From assembly GCA_029465975.1 (NCBI GenBank), contig CM055754.1, positions 13,214,256-13,278,255 on the forward strand: DNA of 64,000 nucleotides, in the 5' to 3' direction. The stretch is from Dallia pectoralis (lineage: Eukaryota; Chordata; Actinopteri; Esociformes; Umbridae). The notes beneath the pieces are model-generated. The model was not told the DNA's origin, did no database searches, and saw only the letters and a program-made list of their open reading frames with translations. Of this stretch, positions 1 through 10,483 are shown piece after piece. How positions within the stretch are numbered: the stretch's first letter is position 1; the number at the start of each line of letters is the position of its first letter. Made by a program: the position numbers and the translations under genes.

Positions 1-1763
1 CATTTCTGGACGAATCTCATCAGTCCCTGGGGCTTTGCCACTGTGGAGTTGTTTGACTACCTCAGCGACTTCCCCAGGGAAACTGACGATGACCCTCCAT
101 CAGCCTCCAGCTCTGCCTCTGTACTAGAGGGCGTGTAGGTCGGATTCAGGAGCTCCTCAAAATGCTCTTTCCAGCGCCCGATCACATCATCAGTTGAGGT
201 CAACAGTGTCCCATCCTTACTGTACACAGCTTGGATGGTTCCCGTTTTCCCCTTCTGAGGTGCCGAACGGTTTTCCAGAAGCATTTTGGTGCCGACCGAA
301 AGTCCTTCTCCATAGCTTCTCCAAACTTCTCCCACACCCGCTGCTTTGCCTCTGACACGGCAGCGGCTACAGCCCTTCGGGCCTGTCGGTACCCTGCAAC
401 TGCCTCCGGAGTCCCCAGGGCTAGCATATCCCTGAAGGCCTCCTTCTTCAGTCGGACAGCTTCCTGACCACCGTGGTCCACCACGGTGTTCTAGGGTTAC
501 CACCCCTTGAGGCACCTAGGACCTTGAGACCACAGCTCACCGCCGCAGCTTCAGCAATAGAAGCTTTGAACATTGCCCACTCAGGTTCAATGCCCCCAAC
601 CTCCACAGGGATGCCTGAAAAGCTCCGCCGGAGGTGTGAGTTGAAGATCTTTCGGACAGGGGCCTCCTCCAGACGTTCCCAGTTCACCCGCACCACCCGT
701 TTGGGCTTACCTGGTCTGTCCAAAGTCTTTCCCCACCCTCTGATCCAACTCACTACCAGATGGTGATCAGTTGACAGCTCTGCCCCTCTCTTCACCCGAG
801 TGTCCAAAACATGCGGCCTTAGATCAGCCGATACGATCACAAAATCGATCATTGACCTTCGGCCTAGGGTGCTCTGGTACCATGTACACTTATGCGCCTC
901 CTTATGTTCGAACATGGTGTTTGTTATAGACAATCCATGACTAGCACAGAAGTCCAATAACAAACGACCGCTCGGGTTTAGATCAGGGAGGCCGTTCCTC
1001 CCAATCACGCCTCTCCAGGTGTCTCCATCGTTGCCCACATGTGCGTTGAAGTCTCCCAGCAGAATGATGGAGTCCCCTACTGGAGCCCTATATAGGACTC
1101 CCTTCAGGGTCTCCAAGAAGGCTGAATACTCCGAACTGCTGCTTGGTGCATAAGCACAAACAACAGTCAGAGTTTTCCCCCACCACCCTTAGGCGTAGGG
1201 AGGCAAACCTCTCATCCACCGGGGTAAACTCCAACACCGCCGTGCTCAGACGTGGGCTCGTGAGTATCCCCACACCAGCCCGCCGCCTCTCACCCTGGGC
1301 AACTCCAGAGAAGAACAGAGTCCAACCCCTATCCAGGGGTAAGGTTCCAGAGCCACGGTTGTGCGTAGAGGTAAGTCCCACCAGATCCAACTGGTATCGC
1401 TCCACCTCACGCACAAGTTCTGGCTCCTTCCCCCAGTGAGGTGACGTTCCACGTCCCCAAAGCAAGCTTCTGCCGCCCGGGTCTGATCCGTCGAGACCCC
1501 CCACCTTCACTGTCACCCATATGACAGCGCACCCGACCCCTGCGGTTGTTCCTGTGAGTGGTGGGCCCACAGGATGGAGAGGAGAGAGATGCCACGTATC
1601 TCGTTCGGGCTGTGCCCGGCCGGGCTCCGTGGCAAACCCGGCCACCAGACGCTCGCTTTCGAGCCCGCCGTCTGGGCCTGGCTCCAGACGAGGGCCCTGG
1701 GCTTCCTCCAGGCAGGGTCTCGCTCCTTTTCCCTCTATCTTTCATGGGGTCTTGGTGAACCAT
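1..1763 (-). pseudogene. Rex3 ORF, endonuclease part, multiply frameshifted
   Basis: The apurinic-type endonuclease is readable in pieces: the N-terminal GTWNVTSL near 1440-1480, then LLGDFNAHVGNDG near 1045, STLGRRSMIDFV near 860 and TDHHLVVSW near 770. In intact LINEs this domain nicks target DNA to prime reverse transcription. The frame is broken at about 1435, 1175, 470, 240 and 75. The last three are each one C shorter than the matching C-run in the copy at 37-39 kb. Not functional as written; homopolymer sequencing error is an alternative explanation for some of the breaks. Confidence 0.75.
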
Positions 1764-1908
1764 TCTTAGTCTGGCCCCTCGCCTGAGACCACTTTGCCTT
1801 GGGAAACCCTACCAGGAGCATGAAGCTCCAGACAACCCAGCCCTCAGGTTCATAGGGGCACACAAACCTCTCCACCACGTTAAGGTGATGATTCCCGGGG
1901 AGGCAAGC
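1..1908 (-). mobile_element. Rex3 (RTE clade) LINE, cut by the window edge
   Basis: Non-LTR retrotransposon read on the minus strand from its 5' untranslated region (about 1650-1908) through the endonuclease domain into the linker before the reverse transcriptase; the rest lies left of the window. Positions 1-1120 align almost base for base with the Rex3 copy at 38159-39280, so the family assignment rests on that copy, which contains sequence resembling the standard Rex3 RT primer sites. This copy reaches further 5' than the other one. The right end near 1908 is judged from loss of the typical 5' leader and is approximate. Confidence 0.85.
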
Positions 1909-2154
1909 ATCAATTATCTCATTTTTTCAACGATGGTGCCAGAGAGTGAATTCATTTGATTGGGGACGGAAAAAGAGTTACAACCCTTAGGAGAAATATG
2001 TTTTCCAAAACATTGTCAGGTTTTACACTGATTTCCCTAAATAGTCGATGCAAATGACAGTCAGTAATTTTCAAGACACCAATTTTTAAGACACCAACCT
2101 CTAGGGTATATATCCAATTTCATTGAACGAGCCACCCAATAAAAACAACTCAAA

Positions 2155-2735
2155 GGCTACGTTCACACTGCAGGCTGAAACGACCCAATTCCCATTTTTT
2201 TGCCCCTATGCGACCTGTATCTGATCCTTTCATGACAGTCTGAACGACCCAGGTCCGATCTTTTCAAATGCGACCCAGGCCACTTGGGTATGTGGTCCAA
2301 ATCCGACACGTATCCGATCTTTTCAAATGCGACTTCAATCTGAATGACCAGGTCACATGTATCCGACCCGCACGTCATTGATACTCGACAAACGTCATAA
2401 TTCTGCGTTGAAATAGGCGGAAATTAGAAGATAAACAACTAGTTTAGTTTTCTTCCAAAAACGAGAAGATTGTAATTGTGCTGGCTCCGTTGGGAAAATA
2501 ACTTTAATATCCCTAAACGAGCTCCACTGTTGACATCCATTTTTAGCTAACGTTACTTCCGCAAACAACAAGTGACGTCGTAGACCGTTGAGTACTCTTC
2601 TGCGCATGCGGGTCACTTCTGGGTCATTTCACGTTCACACAGGAGATCACAAAAGGTCGCATTTAATTGGAAATGTGAACGACCTTGCAAAAAAAATCGG
2701 AATTGAGCATTAAGCCCTGAAGTGTGAACGTAGCC
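2155..2735. mobile_element. MITE-like DNA element with terminal inverted repeats
   Basis: Terminal inverted repeats of about 22 bp: GGCTACGTTCACACTGCAGG on the left and, reading inward from the right, GGCTACGTTCACACTTCAGG. The flanks (tcaaa / aaaat) allow a 3-bp AAA duplication. The interior repeats phrases such as 'ccgatcttttcaaatgcgac' and has no credible ORF, so this is a non-autonomous class II element of unresolved superfamily. Confidence 0.7.
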
Positions 2736-3320
2736 AAAATGCACTGTTGCAAATTATTATGCACAACAGAGTTTCAAATATGTTATAGGTTGTAAAGAAC
2801 CGAAAATTGTCCTTTGTTGGTCATTTGTTAAATTTGCTTCATTAGTATTTACTAAAATCAAAAGCTATTTCAATCAAACACATCTTAACAGGGAAAGTTA
2901 CATGTTACAGGAGCCCTTCTTTGATATCACCTTACGGAGAGTTTCTGCTTGAATTTCTTTGCAGGATGTCAGAATAGCCTCGCAGAGCTGCTGTTTTAAA
3001 AAAATGGAAGCCGCACCATGAGTTTCTCTCCTTTTACACCCATAGCAGCCAATGACACATTCTTTACAGCATGAGATGGTGCATAGTCATGCATGAAGAT
3101 GAATTTGCTACAGAAGGCACGGTTCTTTTTCTACCATGGAAGTAAGTGTTCACTCAGAAACTCTATTCTTTGCCGAGGTCATTTTCACACCTTCAGGGAC
3201 CAGGGTCTATAGTGGTGGATTTTTAGGGGTCCTTAAGATTTGGACTTGTCTGCTTTTTAGATTAAATATGACACCAAAATCATCAGAATCATTATTCTCC
3301 CAGTCAATGTTTGAACAGTT
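2736..3320. other. Non-coding stretch, nothing recognised
   Basis: AT-rich sequence with no ORF resembling a known family and no clear repeat structure. Confidence 0.5.
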
Positions 3321-3321
3321 G

Positions 3322-3452
3322 GTAGCTAAGTGGTAGAGTGCATGTTTGTGTGTGTATGATGACATGGGTTCAAATCCCATCTGCTCTCCAGTTTGCCGTT
3401 GCAAATGAGAAAGTGTTCTCCATTGGCCTACCTGGTTAAATAAAAAAATATG
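3322..3452 (+). repeat. tRNA-derived SINE-like repeat with LINE-type tail
   Basis: Contains a pol III A-box-like segment (tagctaagtggtagagtgc) and a good B box (gggttcaaatccc), then a tail 'ttctccattggcctacctgg' plus 'ttaaataaa' that matches the LINE 3' end at 40310-40375. A tRNA-like head joined to a LINE-like tail is the normal plan of a SINE. Confidence 0.6.
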
Positions 3453-4530
3453 ATGTTAAAATCCCTGGCAATTACGACTTCATTGGTGGCGAGTGAGGCC
3501 ATTAGATTAGTAAGTTCAACTAGAAGACACTTCTTTGCAGAGGGAAAATGACAAACTCCCATGATGATTGATTGATGATTAAAATCATGATGATTAAAAC
3601 TCAAGTTAAAAAACTCAAATTTTTTAGGAAGGTTGTGACAGATTTCAATAAGAAAACTGAGAGTAGGTCTTTTACATAAATAGCAACACCACCTTTTCCC
3701 CTCCTATCTGCCCTGTACACTCAATCTAAAGCAATGTCCAGAATGTTTCAGCCATGTTTTGGCTAAACACAAAATGTCTGTATTAGCAAGATGGGCCTGA
3801 ATCATTTTATGATCCATTTTTCCTCAGAAGGCTACATATATTTACTAAAAACAAAACCTCTTTGCTTGTTAGTACATGCAATACGATAGCCAGACACGTG
3901 TCTATTTATTTAATGAATGAAGCAACAATTGGTTCCTTGTAAAAGCTAGGAGAGAAGCTGTCCTGATACGCGCATATAGAATCCTGTGTATTAGCCGTAT
4001 CCATATCTATATCTAGTATGGTATTTTCTTATACGGATGATCAAGCTGCCACAACTAACATGACATCTTCAAATGCCTACTACCTAAATACCTAATAAAT
4101 TAAGCAAATAGTCTATATAATTTTTTATGTGTAAGGTCTATCTCCAGCTCACACCCTCAAACAAGCCACCAATCCCTTAAACACAACTAACCCTTCAGAT
4201 CATAATTAACTGACATCTAGTCACCTGTTCACTCACCTGTTCCTCATCAGTCCCATCATTTAGTTCAGTTCACTACATTCATTCCATTGTAAGATATTGT
4301 TGAGCTTTTGGAATTGGCAGTGATATTGGAATGTTAGTGGTGTACCGGCTTATTTCTGCCAGTTAACATTTAGGCCTGTCCCTGCCTGCACTCTTTCATA
4401 CCCTTTTGATTCCCTGTCTATGATCTTCAACCTGTTCCTCAACCAAGCTTTCAGCTATCCTACTTTGGTTTGTATTAATAAAAAAGCATCTACTGTATTC
4501 TGCACTTGAAACAAACATCTGACAACTTTG
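3453..4530. other. Non-coding stretch, nothing recognised
   Basis: AT-rich, no supportable gene. Short ORFs here have no family features. Confidence 0.5.
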
Positions 4531-4531
4531 T

Positions 4532-5396
4532 ATTAGATTAAATTTAACTTCATTGTCGTTGACACAGTACAACGAAATGCAGAGTGCATCGGACCAGAAG
4601 TGCAAAAGAGCAGTGCAAAAATAAATTATATGCAGGGGAATGTGTCAATGAGCCGCTTAATGAGTCAAATGAGATGGAGTAAAGTGTAAGAATGTGCAAT
4701 TGACATTGGGAAGTAAATGTGCAGGTATTCAGTTCAACAATTTGGCAAATTGTAAATGTACAGAGGGCATTACAAGTAGAAAACATTGGTGCAACTGGTA
4801 AATTTAAAGTACCAACAGTAAGTATTGTCTCATCTCATCTTCAGCTGCTTATCTGGGGTCAGGTCGTGGGGGAAGCAGCTATAGCAGGGGACCCAAACTT
4901 TCCTTTCCCTGGCCACATTAACCAGCTGGGGGATACAAGGGCGTTGGTGAGTCTTCCCAGAGGCCTCCTGCAAGCTGGAGTAAGCTATGTGCAAATATAA
5001 TAAATAGGCTAGCATTGTGTAAGGCAACCGGTAGCAACAGTACGCATTGTGCAAAAGGCAGATAAAAATAAGTTAGCAGTGTGTATGGTAGGTTACCGAA
5101 GGGTTTCAGAGTTCAGCATGTTAAGCCAGCCCTAAGCCTGCTGGTGCGGGTGATTTAAGACCTGTAAAGCTTACCCTCGGGTGTGAGGGGTCCCTGATAA
5201 TGCTACGCGCTGTTCGTAAACAACGTTTGTGCTGGATGTCTTCGATGGCGGGGAGCTGGGCACCAATGATGCGCTGGCCGGTTTTCACTACGTGCTGCAA
5301 GCACTTCCATTCGGCCACAGAGCAACCGTTGTTCCAAACTGCGGCAGAGTTGGTTAGAATGCTCTCGATCGTGCTGCGCTTACCAGGTTGTTGCTA
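4532..5396 (-). mobile_element. L2-type LINE 3' fragment
   Basis: Minus-strand remnant of the C-terminal end of a LINE ORF2 plus its 3' untranslated region. Positions 5121-5318 read AEWKCLQHVVKTGQRIIG, then LPAIEDIQHKRC and IIRDPSHP, the usual post-RT tail of fish L2-like ORF2 proteins. The 3' end (low coordinates) reads 'gcatttcgttgtactgtg' and then an A/T-rich 'attaaatttaatc' tail. A related tail lies on the plus strand at 13110-13412. Interrupted by a Rex3 fragment. Confidence 0.7.
4828..4979 (-). mobile_element. Rex3 3'-end fragment nested in the LINE
   Basis: Matches the 3' end of the Rex3 copy at 36941-37150: 'tctcatctcatcttcagctg', 'agcaggggacccaaact' and 'ggcctcctgcaagctgg', with an internal deletion. 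Flanked by an imperfect duplication, agtaagtattg on the left and agtaagctatg on the right, as expected for a severely 5'-truncated insertion. Confidence 0.75.
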
Positions 5397-6035
5397 GATA
5401 TTTGCATCAATTGTTGTGTAATGTAAGAAAAAGTTACAATTTCCCCTGTCTTGCTGCATTCCAGGAGGAATCACACATAACATGTACAGTTCTATGACAA
5501 CCAGTTGTGATGGGAGTGTGAGTTAGCTGAATGTTAGATTAAATTGCAAACAACTAGAAGACTAAGATTTATTGTAGAGTTTGTGTTTGATTCACAAACG
5601 TAGAGGTAACTCACATTGTAACTGCAGTTGGTTGCCCAACAATTGTTAAATTCTCTCTGTGAGACACATTTTTAAATTACAGTAACCTTTACTTCTTCTC
5701 TATTTTCATACACATGAAGTATTTGCTGATTGAGTTTTTTCCATTCCATCTATGCTACAAGTGGTTGGCTCCATTGAAATTACAGCCACTGGAAGCTATA
5801 CTTTCACCCACTATTATCTTTTTAGGTTCCGTGACTTCTCTGAAACACCCTTTCCAAATTAGAGGTCAGGAATGTGCCAAAGCCTGAAATTACGATCTAG
5901 GCAGTATTCTGGGAGAAAAAGATGCCAGATATTTTAGTGTCTCTACTTGTAGATCAATGATGAGCTCTCAGCTAAGTGCTATACATCAGCCTGTTTACAA
6001 ACAATAGATGTAGGCTACCACTGCATATACGCAGG
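5397..6035. other. Non-coding stretch, nothing recognised
   Basis: AT-rich; no ORF or repeat with recognisable features. Confidence 0.5.
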
Positions 6036-6038
6036 TAA

Positions 6039-6233
6039 ATGGTAAATGCTGCGCTTTTATATAGCGACGACCGCGTCAACCATGCAAGGCGACGGCAGGC
6101 TCGTCAGGAGCAGCTGGGGTTAGGTGTCTTGCTCATGGACACCTCGACAATGTCCCAGGAGGAAACGGGGATCGAACCACCAACCTTCCGATTGATAGAC
6201 AACCGACTCATCTCACTGAGCCACTGCCGCCCA
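6039..6233. repeat. Interspersed repeat ('GIEPPTFRL'-type)
   Basis: Plus-strand translation contains EETGIEPPTFRL and LSHCRP, a signature of a repeat that recurs in predicted fish proteins, not a gene. The DNA ends 'ctgagccactgccgccca'. The family is not named; the call rests on recognition of the motif. Confidence 0.5.
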
Positions 6234-7554
6234 CATGAGCACCACGTAAGACTAAATGCTTCATATAGTGTAAATGCTTTCATTCATGTGACATCTATAA
6301 AATGCCTATGGGTTCTACATGCTATGTTAAATGTATACCTCAGCCGGCATGGAGATTTTAAACCTAATCTTCTGACACATTATTTTCTATTATCTACACT
6401 GTTCATTGTGCTCTGTGTGACATACTTCACCAAAAGTACTGTGAAATAATGTGTGTACACAACCCTGATATTGCTTTAAAAAAATGTGTTAATGCTAAAC
6501 TTCTACATTGCTTTGCTGCTAGCTTTATTAGTGATTATTACGAACATATCAGAACAGTATTTCTTATCACTAAATCTATATCAATATATTTTTAAATAAA
6601 ATGTTCAGACATGGGCTTTAATTATATTATCATATTATGATTTGTTAATCCTTTAGCATTTCAAAAACAGAACTGGGCCAGGGGCATTGGCCATAGTATT
6701 TATGAATACCAGAAAAATGTACTGTAGATTGTGCAACATTCATGAAATTTCAAATGTTGAGTTAAAAATCATGTTTTGGCCTTCATGCGGTAATGCGAGT
6801 GTTTGTGTTCCACACGTTGAAAGTATTGGCACTAAATTTGTAATTATGTATGGTTCGACATATACAATTTTTTTTGGGTACAGTTAATCAGAGAGTGTTT
6901 GCCTTGTAATCAGTGATGTCAACTCCAGATGAAGCTCTACAATTAAGGTTAAAATCTAGCTGTGACTTAGTGGTCAGACAGAGATTCCTATCCAAATGGT
7001 ATTAGGTTTACACAGGACTCAGTTCACACTTCCTCACTTCTCGGTGTCACCCTCAAACAACATCACAGGCAATTTACCTGTCTGAAAATGAAAATACCAA
7101 TTTTCAAACTAATTAAAATGTTGGAAGGCCCTTTAAATGTTTTGGATGTTTTTTTTTTAAATGAATGCTTGTGTGAACTCCCAACCCTACCCTAGAACCC
7201 TAGGTTCTTTACTTTAACCTTAATAAAGGTAAAACAGCAGTACAACACATGCACTGTATTATTTGTCAAAATAATAAAGAGAGCGACGCAGCGCCTAACT
7301 GTCAGTCCCTTTAGGGGATATGAACGCATACACACATACAGCGTACACGGCACGAGTAATGTGTAACAATACCACACAAAGACATGACCATGTGTGGGAA
7401 TGATGAGACAGACAATGTGATGATGAGGTGGGAGGGTACTATAACTGTCTAAAGTAATAAAACGCAGGGCACAATGATGAAGAGTCAAACAACTTCAGAG
7501 TAGAAGCAAATGCACTTTGGTATGTTGTATCACCATAGTCCAAGAACGTTGACT
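6234..7554. other. Non-coding stretch, nothing recognised
   Basis: AT-rich sequence without a supportable gene. The 98-residue minus-strand ORF at 7192-7488 shows no domain. Confidence 0.5.
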
Positions 7555-7875
7555 GAACAATTCGCCTTTGGCTAAGCCACACCCTAGAATGTAGATTGAC
7601 CAATCACAGCGCAGCCAAGATCGAGCTCCGACACTTTTTCACAGCGCTCCATTGACTTTAACACGGCCGTCTCATATTTTTGGTCTCGGCAGGCTATAAC
7701 CGTTGTAGTTTTATCAAAAATATAGCTAAACGTTGTGCCTGGGGCATTTTTAACACATATACGTGTTTCCCAGAGAGGTGGGAGGGGGGTGTCCGTTTTT
7801 TTCCCTTCCCAAAACCGAAGTCAAATTCTGACAAGTGTCGTCTTTGGATTACAGAAAACATGCATAAAAGAAAAC

Positions 7876-8013
7876 ATGCCTGACAACTACAGAGCAGAGT
7901 TCCCAACAACCTTTGCAATTCTTGACTGTACAGAGATTAAGACAGAAAAACCAACATCAGACTTACTTAAACTACAAATCTGCCAACACACTTAAATGCG
8001 CACAAAACCCTGT
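7876..8013 (+). pseudogene. DDE_Tnp_4-like transposase fragment
   Basis: Reads FPTTFAILDCTEIKTEKP, closely resembling the first catalytic-aspartate block of HARBI/ISL2EU transposases (an ..IDCTEI..ERPSS.. pattern). The following block YKSANTLKC continues in another frame from about 7975, so a frameshift separates them. The rest of the catalytic domain is missing. Confidence 0.65.
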
Positions 8014-8238
8014 GGAGCTAACCAAAACATCACCTTGTCAGCTAACGTTAACGTTACCTAGCATACCGGTTGTTGCTAGTAAATACAACGTATTTATTAC
8101 AACGCTGCTAATAAATACAACGTTATACTCGCATAGTCCGTTTGCTTTGTAATAACGATTATAGCAGTGAATAGAGACCTACCCAGCTTTGCATGAACAG
8201 TGTTGCTCCTTGATATTGTTGGTTCCAGCCTTGTTGGT

Positions 8239-8433
8239 TCATTTTTTGACTGTGACCGTTATGCTTTTGTCTCTTTGGATGCCTTGTTCCTTGCGTTTCA
8301 CCTGTATGTCTTGAATATAGCCTTCGAACGCATATTGCAGCCCCTTTTGCCTACTTCTATCGGACACTTTATTTGATGCTTTATAAAAGTTTGATAAAAT
8401 TTTAGCAGGAAGAGCTGTCACAGCATAAGCCAT
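8239..8433 (-). pseudogene. Possible ISL2EU second-ORF fragment
   Basis: Starts with MAYAVTALPAKILSNFYK and continues with RQKGLQYAFEGYIQDIQV, which resembles the N-terminal part of the SWIM/YqaJ-type protein carried by ISL2EU elements. The start chosen is the internal ATG at 8433 because upstream residues are translated inverted repeat. The family match is from memory of the pattern and is tentative. Confidence 0.4.
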
Positions 8434-8521
8434 GTTGATACCAAACCAGAGGCCAGATGAAGTTGTCGGACGTAGCAACAGTAACGAAGGGGGGCGGGGC
8501 TTAGCCAAAGGTGAATTGTTC

Positions 8522-9189
8522 TCCAAATCACCAAGGAACAGCAAGATGTCAGAATAGAACCCAAAAGCAGACCGCAAATGAGAAAACAGGCATGTTTATT
8601 TTCGGTAATAAATTACAGTCACGAACTGGTGCACGTAGATCGGAGGTGAGCTAACCTTTGTTTGATTCTACCGAGAGCAGGCTGCAAGAGTAGCGGGATT
8701 CCAGGGCAGATAATCTGTGTGGGGAAAAAAGTCTGAGTGAGACACAGCCTGTCAAGAATAGCAACAAAGACCAGAGATTTCTTATAAGTAACAACGTGAA
8801 GCAGGGACGCTGGCATTCCACGTACGAGTGTAGGTTAACGATCTGGCAGCGACCGGCAGTCAGAGCTTCCCCTTAACCTGATCTTGACAGGTGTCCCGTC
8901 TGCGGGATCATTGCAGTACCCTATACAACCACTAGGGATACTTGCAGTACCCTATTCAACCATTACAACCTCTACACAAAGCTCGCGAATTCAAAAACGT
9001 CCGTTTAATAATATACATGCTTACATTGTGCAGAAAGGTTAGAATCTCCCTTTCTAACAACGTTTTCCATTTTAAAATAGCTAAAAACACAGACCGTTTT
9101 ATTAGCAATTGAAAGGACTGCTAATGGCGACGATGACGTCATCATTGTCGTAAACACTTTTTAACCATAGCTATAATATACGATAATAT
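8522..9189. other. Non-coding stretch, probably decayed repeats
   Basis: No ORF of note. A short direct repeat 'cagtaccctat..caacca' occurs at about 8914 and 8947. Confidence 0.4.
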
Positions 9190-9586
9190 TGTAATGAATA
9201 CTCAGAGGGACAGGTACGTAAGGCAGGAGAATAGTCAGGCAGGCGTGGGTCGGCAGGGGGAGATCCGAGGTAGTAGAAGGTACAGAAGGATCAGGCGAGA
9301 GCGACGTCGGTAAGGCTGGCACGGGAACGGTCCACAGGAATCACTGGGATATACAGAACAGGGTTAGGCAGAGACGTAACTAACACAACAGGCCTGGGTC
9401 TGGTACATGGGAAGTCTTCTTATGATCTCTCTAGTAAACGCTCAGTAGGTATCAGAAAGAGGGATCCCTATATACCCTGCCTGATTGCACGCAGGTGTGA
9501 TCAAAACTCAGGAGAGTTAGATCGGGACTGATTACTCCCCCTTCCTGATGATTGGGGAGCTGTCAGACCCGGCATAGAGGGGGACA
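9190..9586 (-). mobile_element. Putative solo LTR
   Basis: On the minus strand this 397-bp segment starts TGTCCCCCTC and ends ATTACA. It carries a TATA-like 'gggtatatagg' and a C/T-rich downstream part, as in fish Gypsy LTRs. The flanks show no clear 5-bp duplication, so the ends are uncertain. Confidence 0.35.
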
Positions 9587-10168
9587 AACCTCTGCTTCTT
9601 ACAAATATTGTACTTACATCAGCCAAAGTTGATAGTTTTTCTTTTTCTATAGACCCAGGGATATTATTAGCATCGTTTATGACCCATAGTAATCCATAAT
9701 AATCCATATTCAGGCGAGACTAGATGTTTACAACTTTTAACACGACCTGTTTCACTCAAAAAAGGCAGCTTCCGTGAAAACTCACTTCCTTATCAAAGGT
9801 AAAGACTTCATTTCCCACAGGGCTTTGTTCCCATTCGTCTACATAGTAATCTGAACGTGTATGAGCTGATTGCGTCACTCACTAGACAGAATGGAAAAAA
9901 GACCAGCTCTCAGTAAAATAACTGTATCTCGGTCGTTGAACGAGCTAGAGCAGGGATCCCCAACTAAATTGGCAAGAGGTCCACTAACCCGATCAGCTCA
10001 GTAAACGAGGGTCCGGACATGCAAAAACACCCGGCAATAATTCAGTTTTTTCTTTTATTAAATTGTTATCATTTATTAACAGCTCCTATTGCACATAAAC
10101 TGGCAAACATTTCAAAAGTGCAAAAAGGGAACAAATAATGCCCCTCATAATGCATTATATAAAAAATT

Positions 10169-10483
10169 GTTAAACAATACTTCTATTAGTGCAACAAAAA
10201 ATAAAGTACACATTTTTGTAAACAAGCAAGTTTGTAAACTTAGCTCAGTGTGAGAAATTTGCATTGGCAAATTGTTAATCAATACTTCTAGTAGTGCAAC
10301 AAAAAATAAAGTACACATTTTTGTAGACAAGCAAGTTTGTAAACTTAGCTCAGTGTGAGAAATTTGCATTGGCAAATTGTTAATCAATACATCTAGTAGT
10401 GCAACAAAAAATAAAGTACACATTTTTGTAAACAAGCAAGTTTGTAAACTTAGCTCAGTGTGAGAAATTTGCATTTGCACTGG
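10169..10483 (-). repeat. 105-bp tandem repeat, three copies
   Basis: Units start at 10169, 10274 and 10379. Each carries the last codons of the transposase (SHTELSLQTC) plus 3' untranslated sequence. Because 105 is a multiple of three, the minus strand stays open through all units, giving a misleading 111-codon ORF. Confidence 0.85.

Larger units (their letters stand above)
7555..8521. mobile_element. PIF-Harbinger/ISL2EU-type DNA transposon remnant
   Basis: Inverted termini: GAACAATTCGCCTTTGGCTA on the left and, reading inward from the right, GAACAATTCACCTTTGGCTA. Inside are a plus-strand fragment of a DDE transposase and a minus-strand fragment that may be the second ORF. Opposed transposase and accessory ORFs fit ISL2EU-like elements. 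The element is far too short to be autonomous. Confidence 0.65.

Noticed and set aside
7192..7488. 98-codon minus-strand ORF
   Set aside because: Low-complexity, no domain, AT-rich non-coding surroundings.
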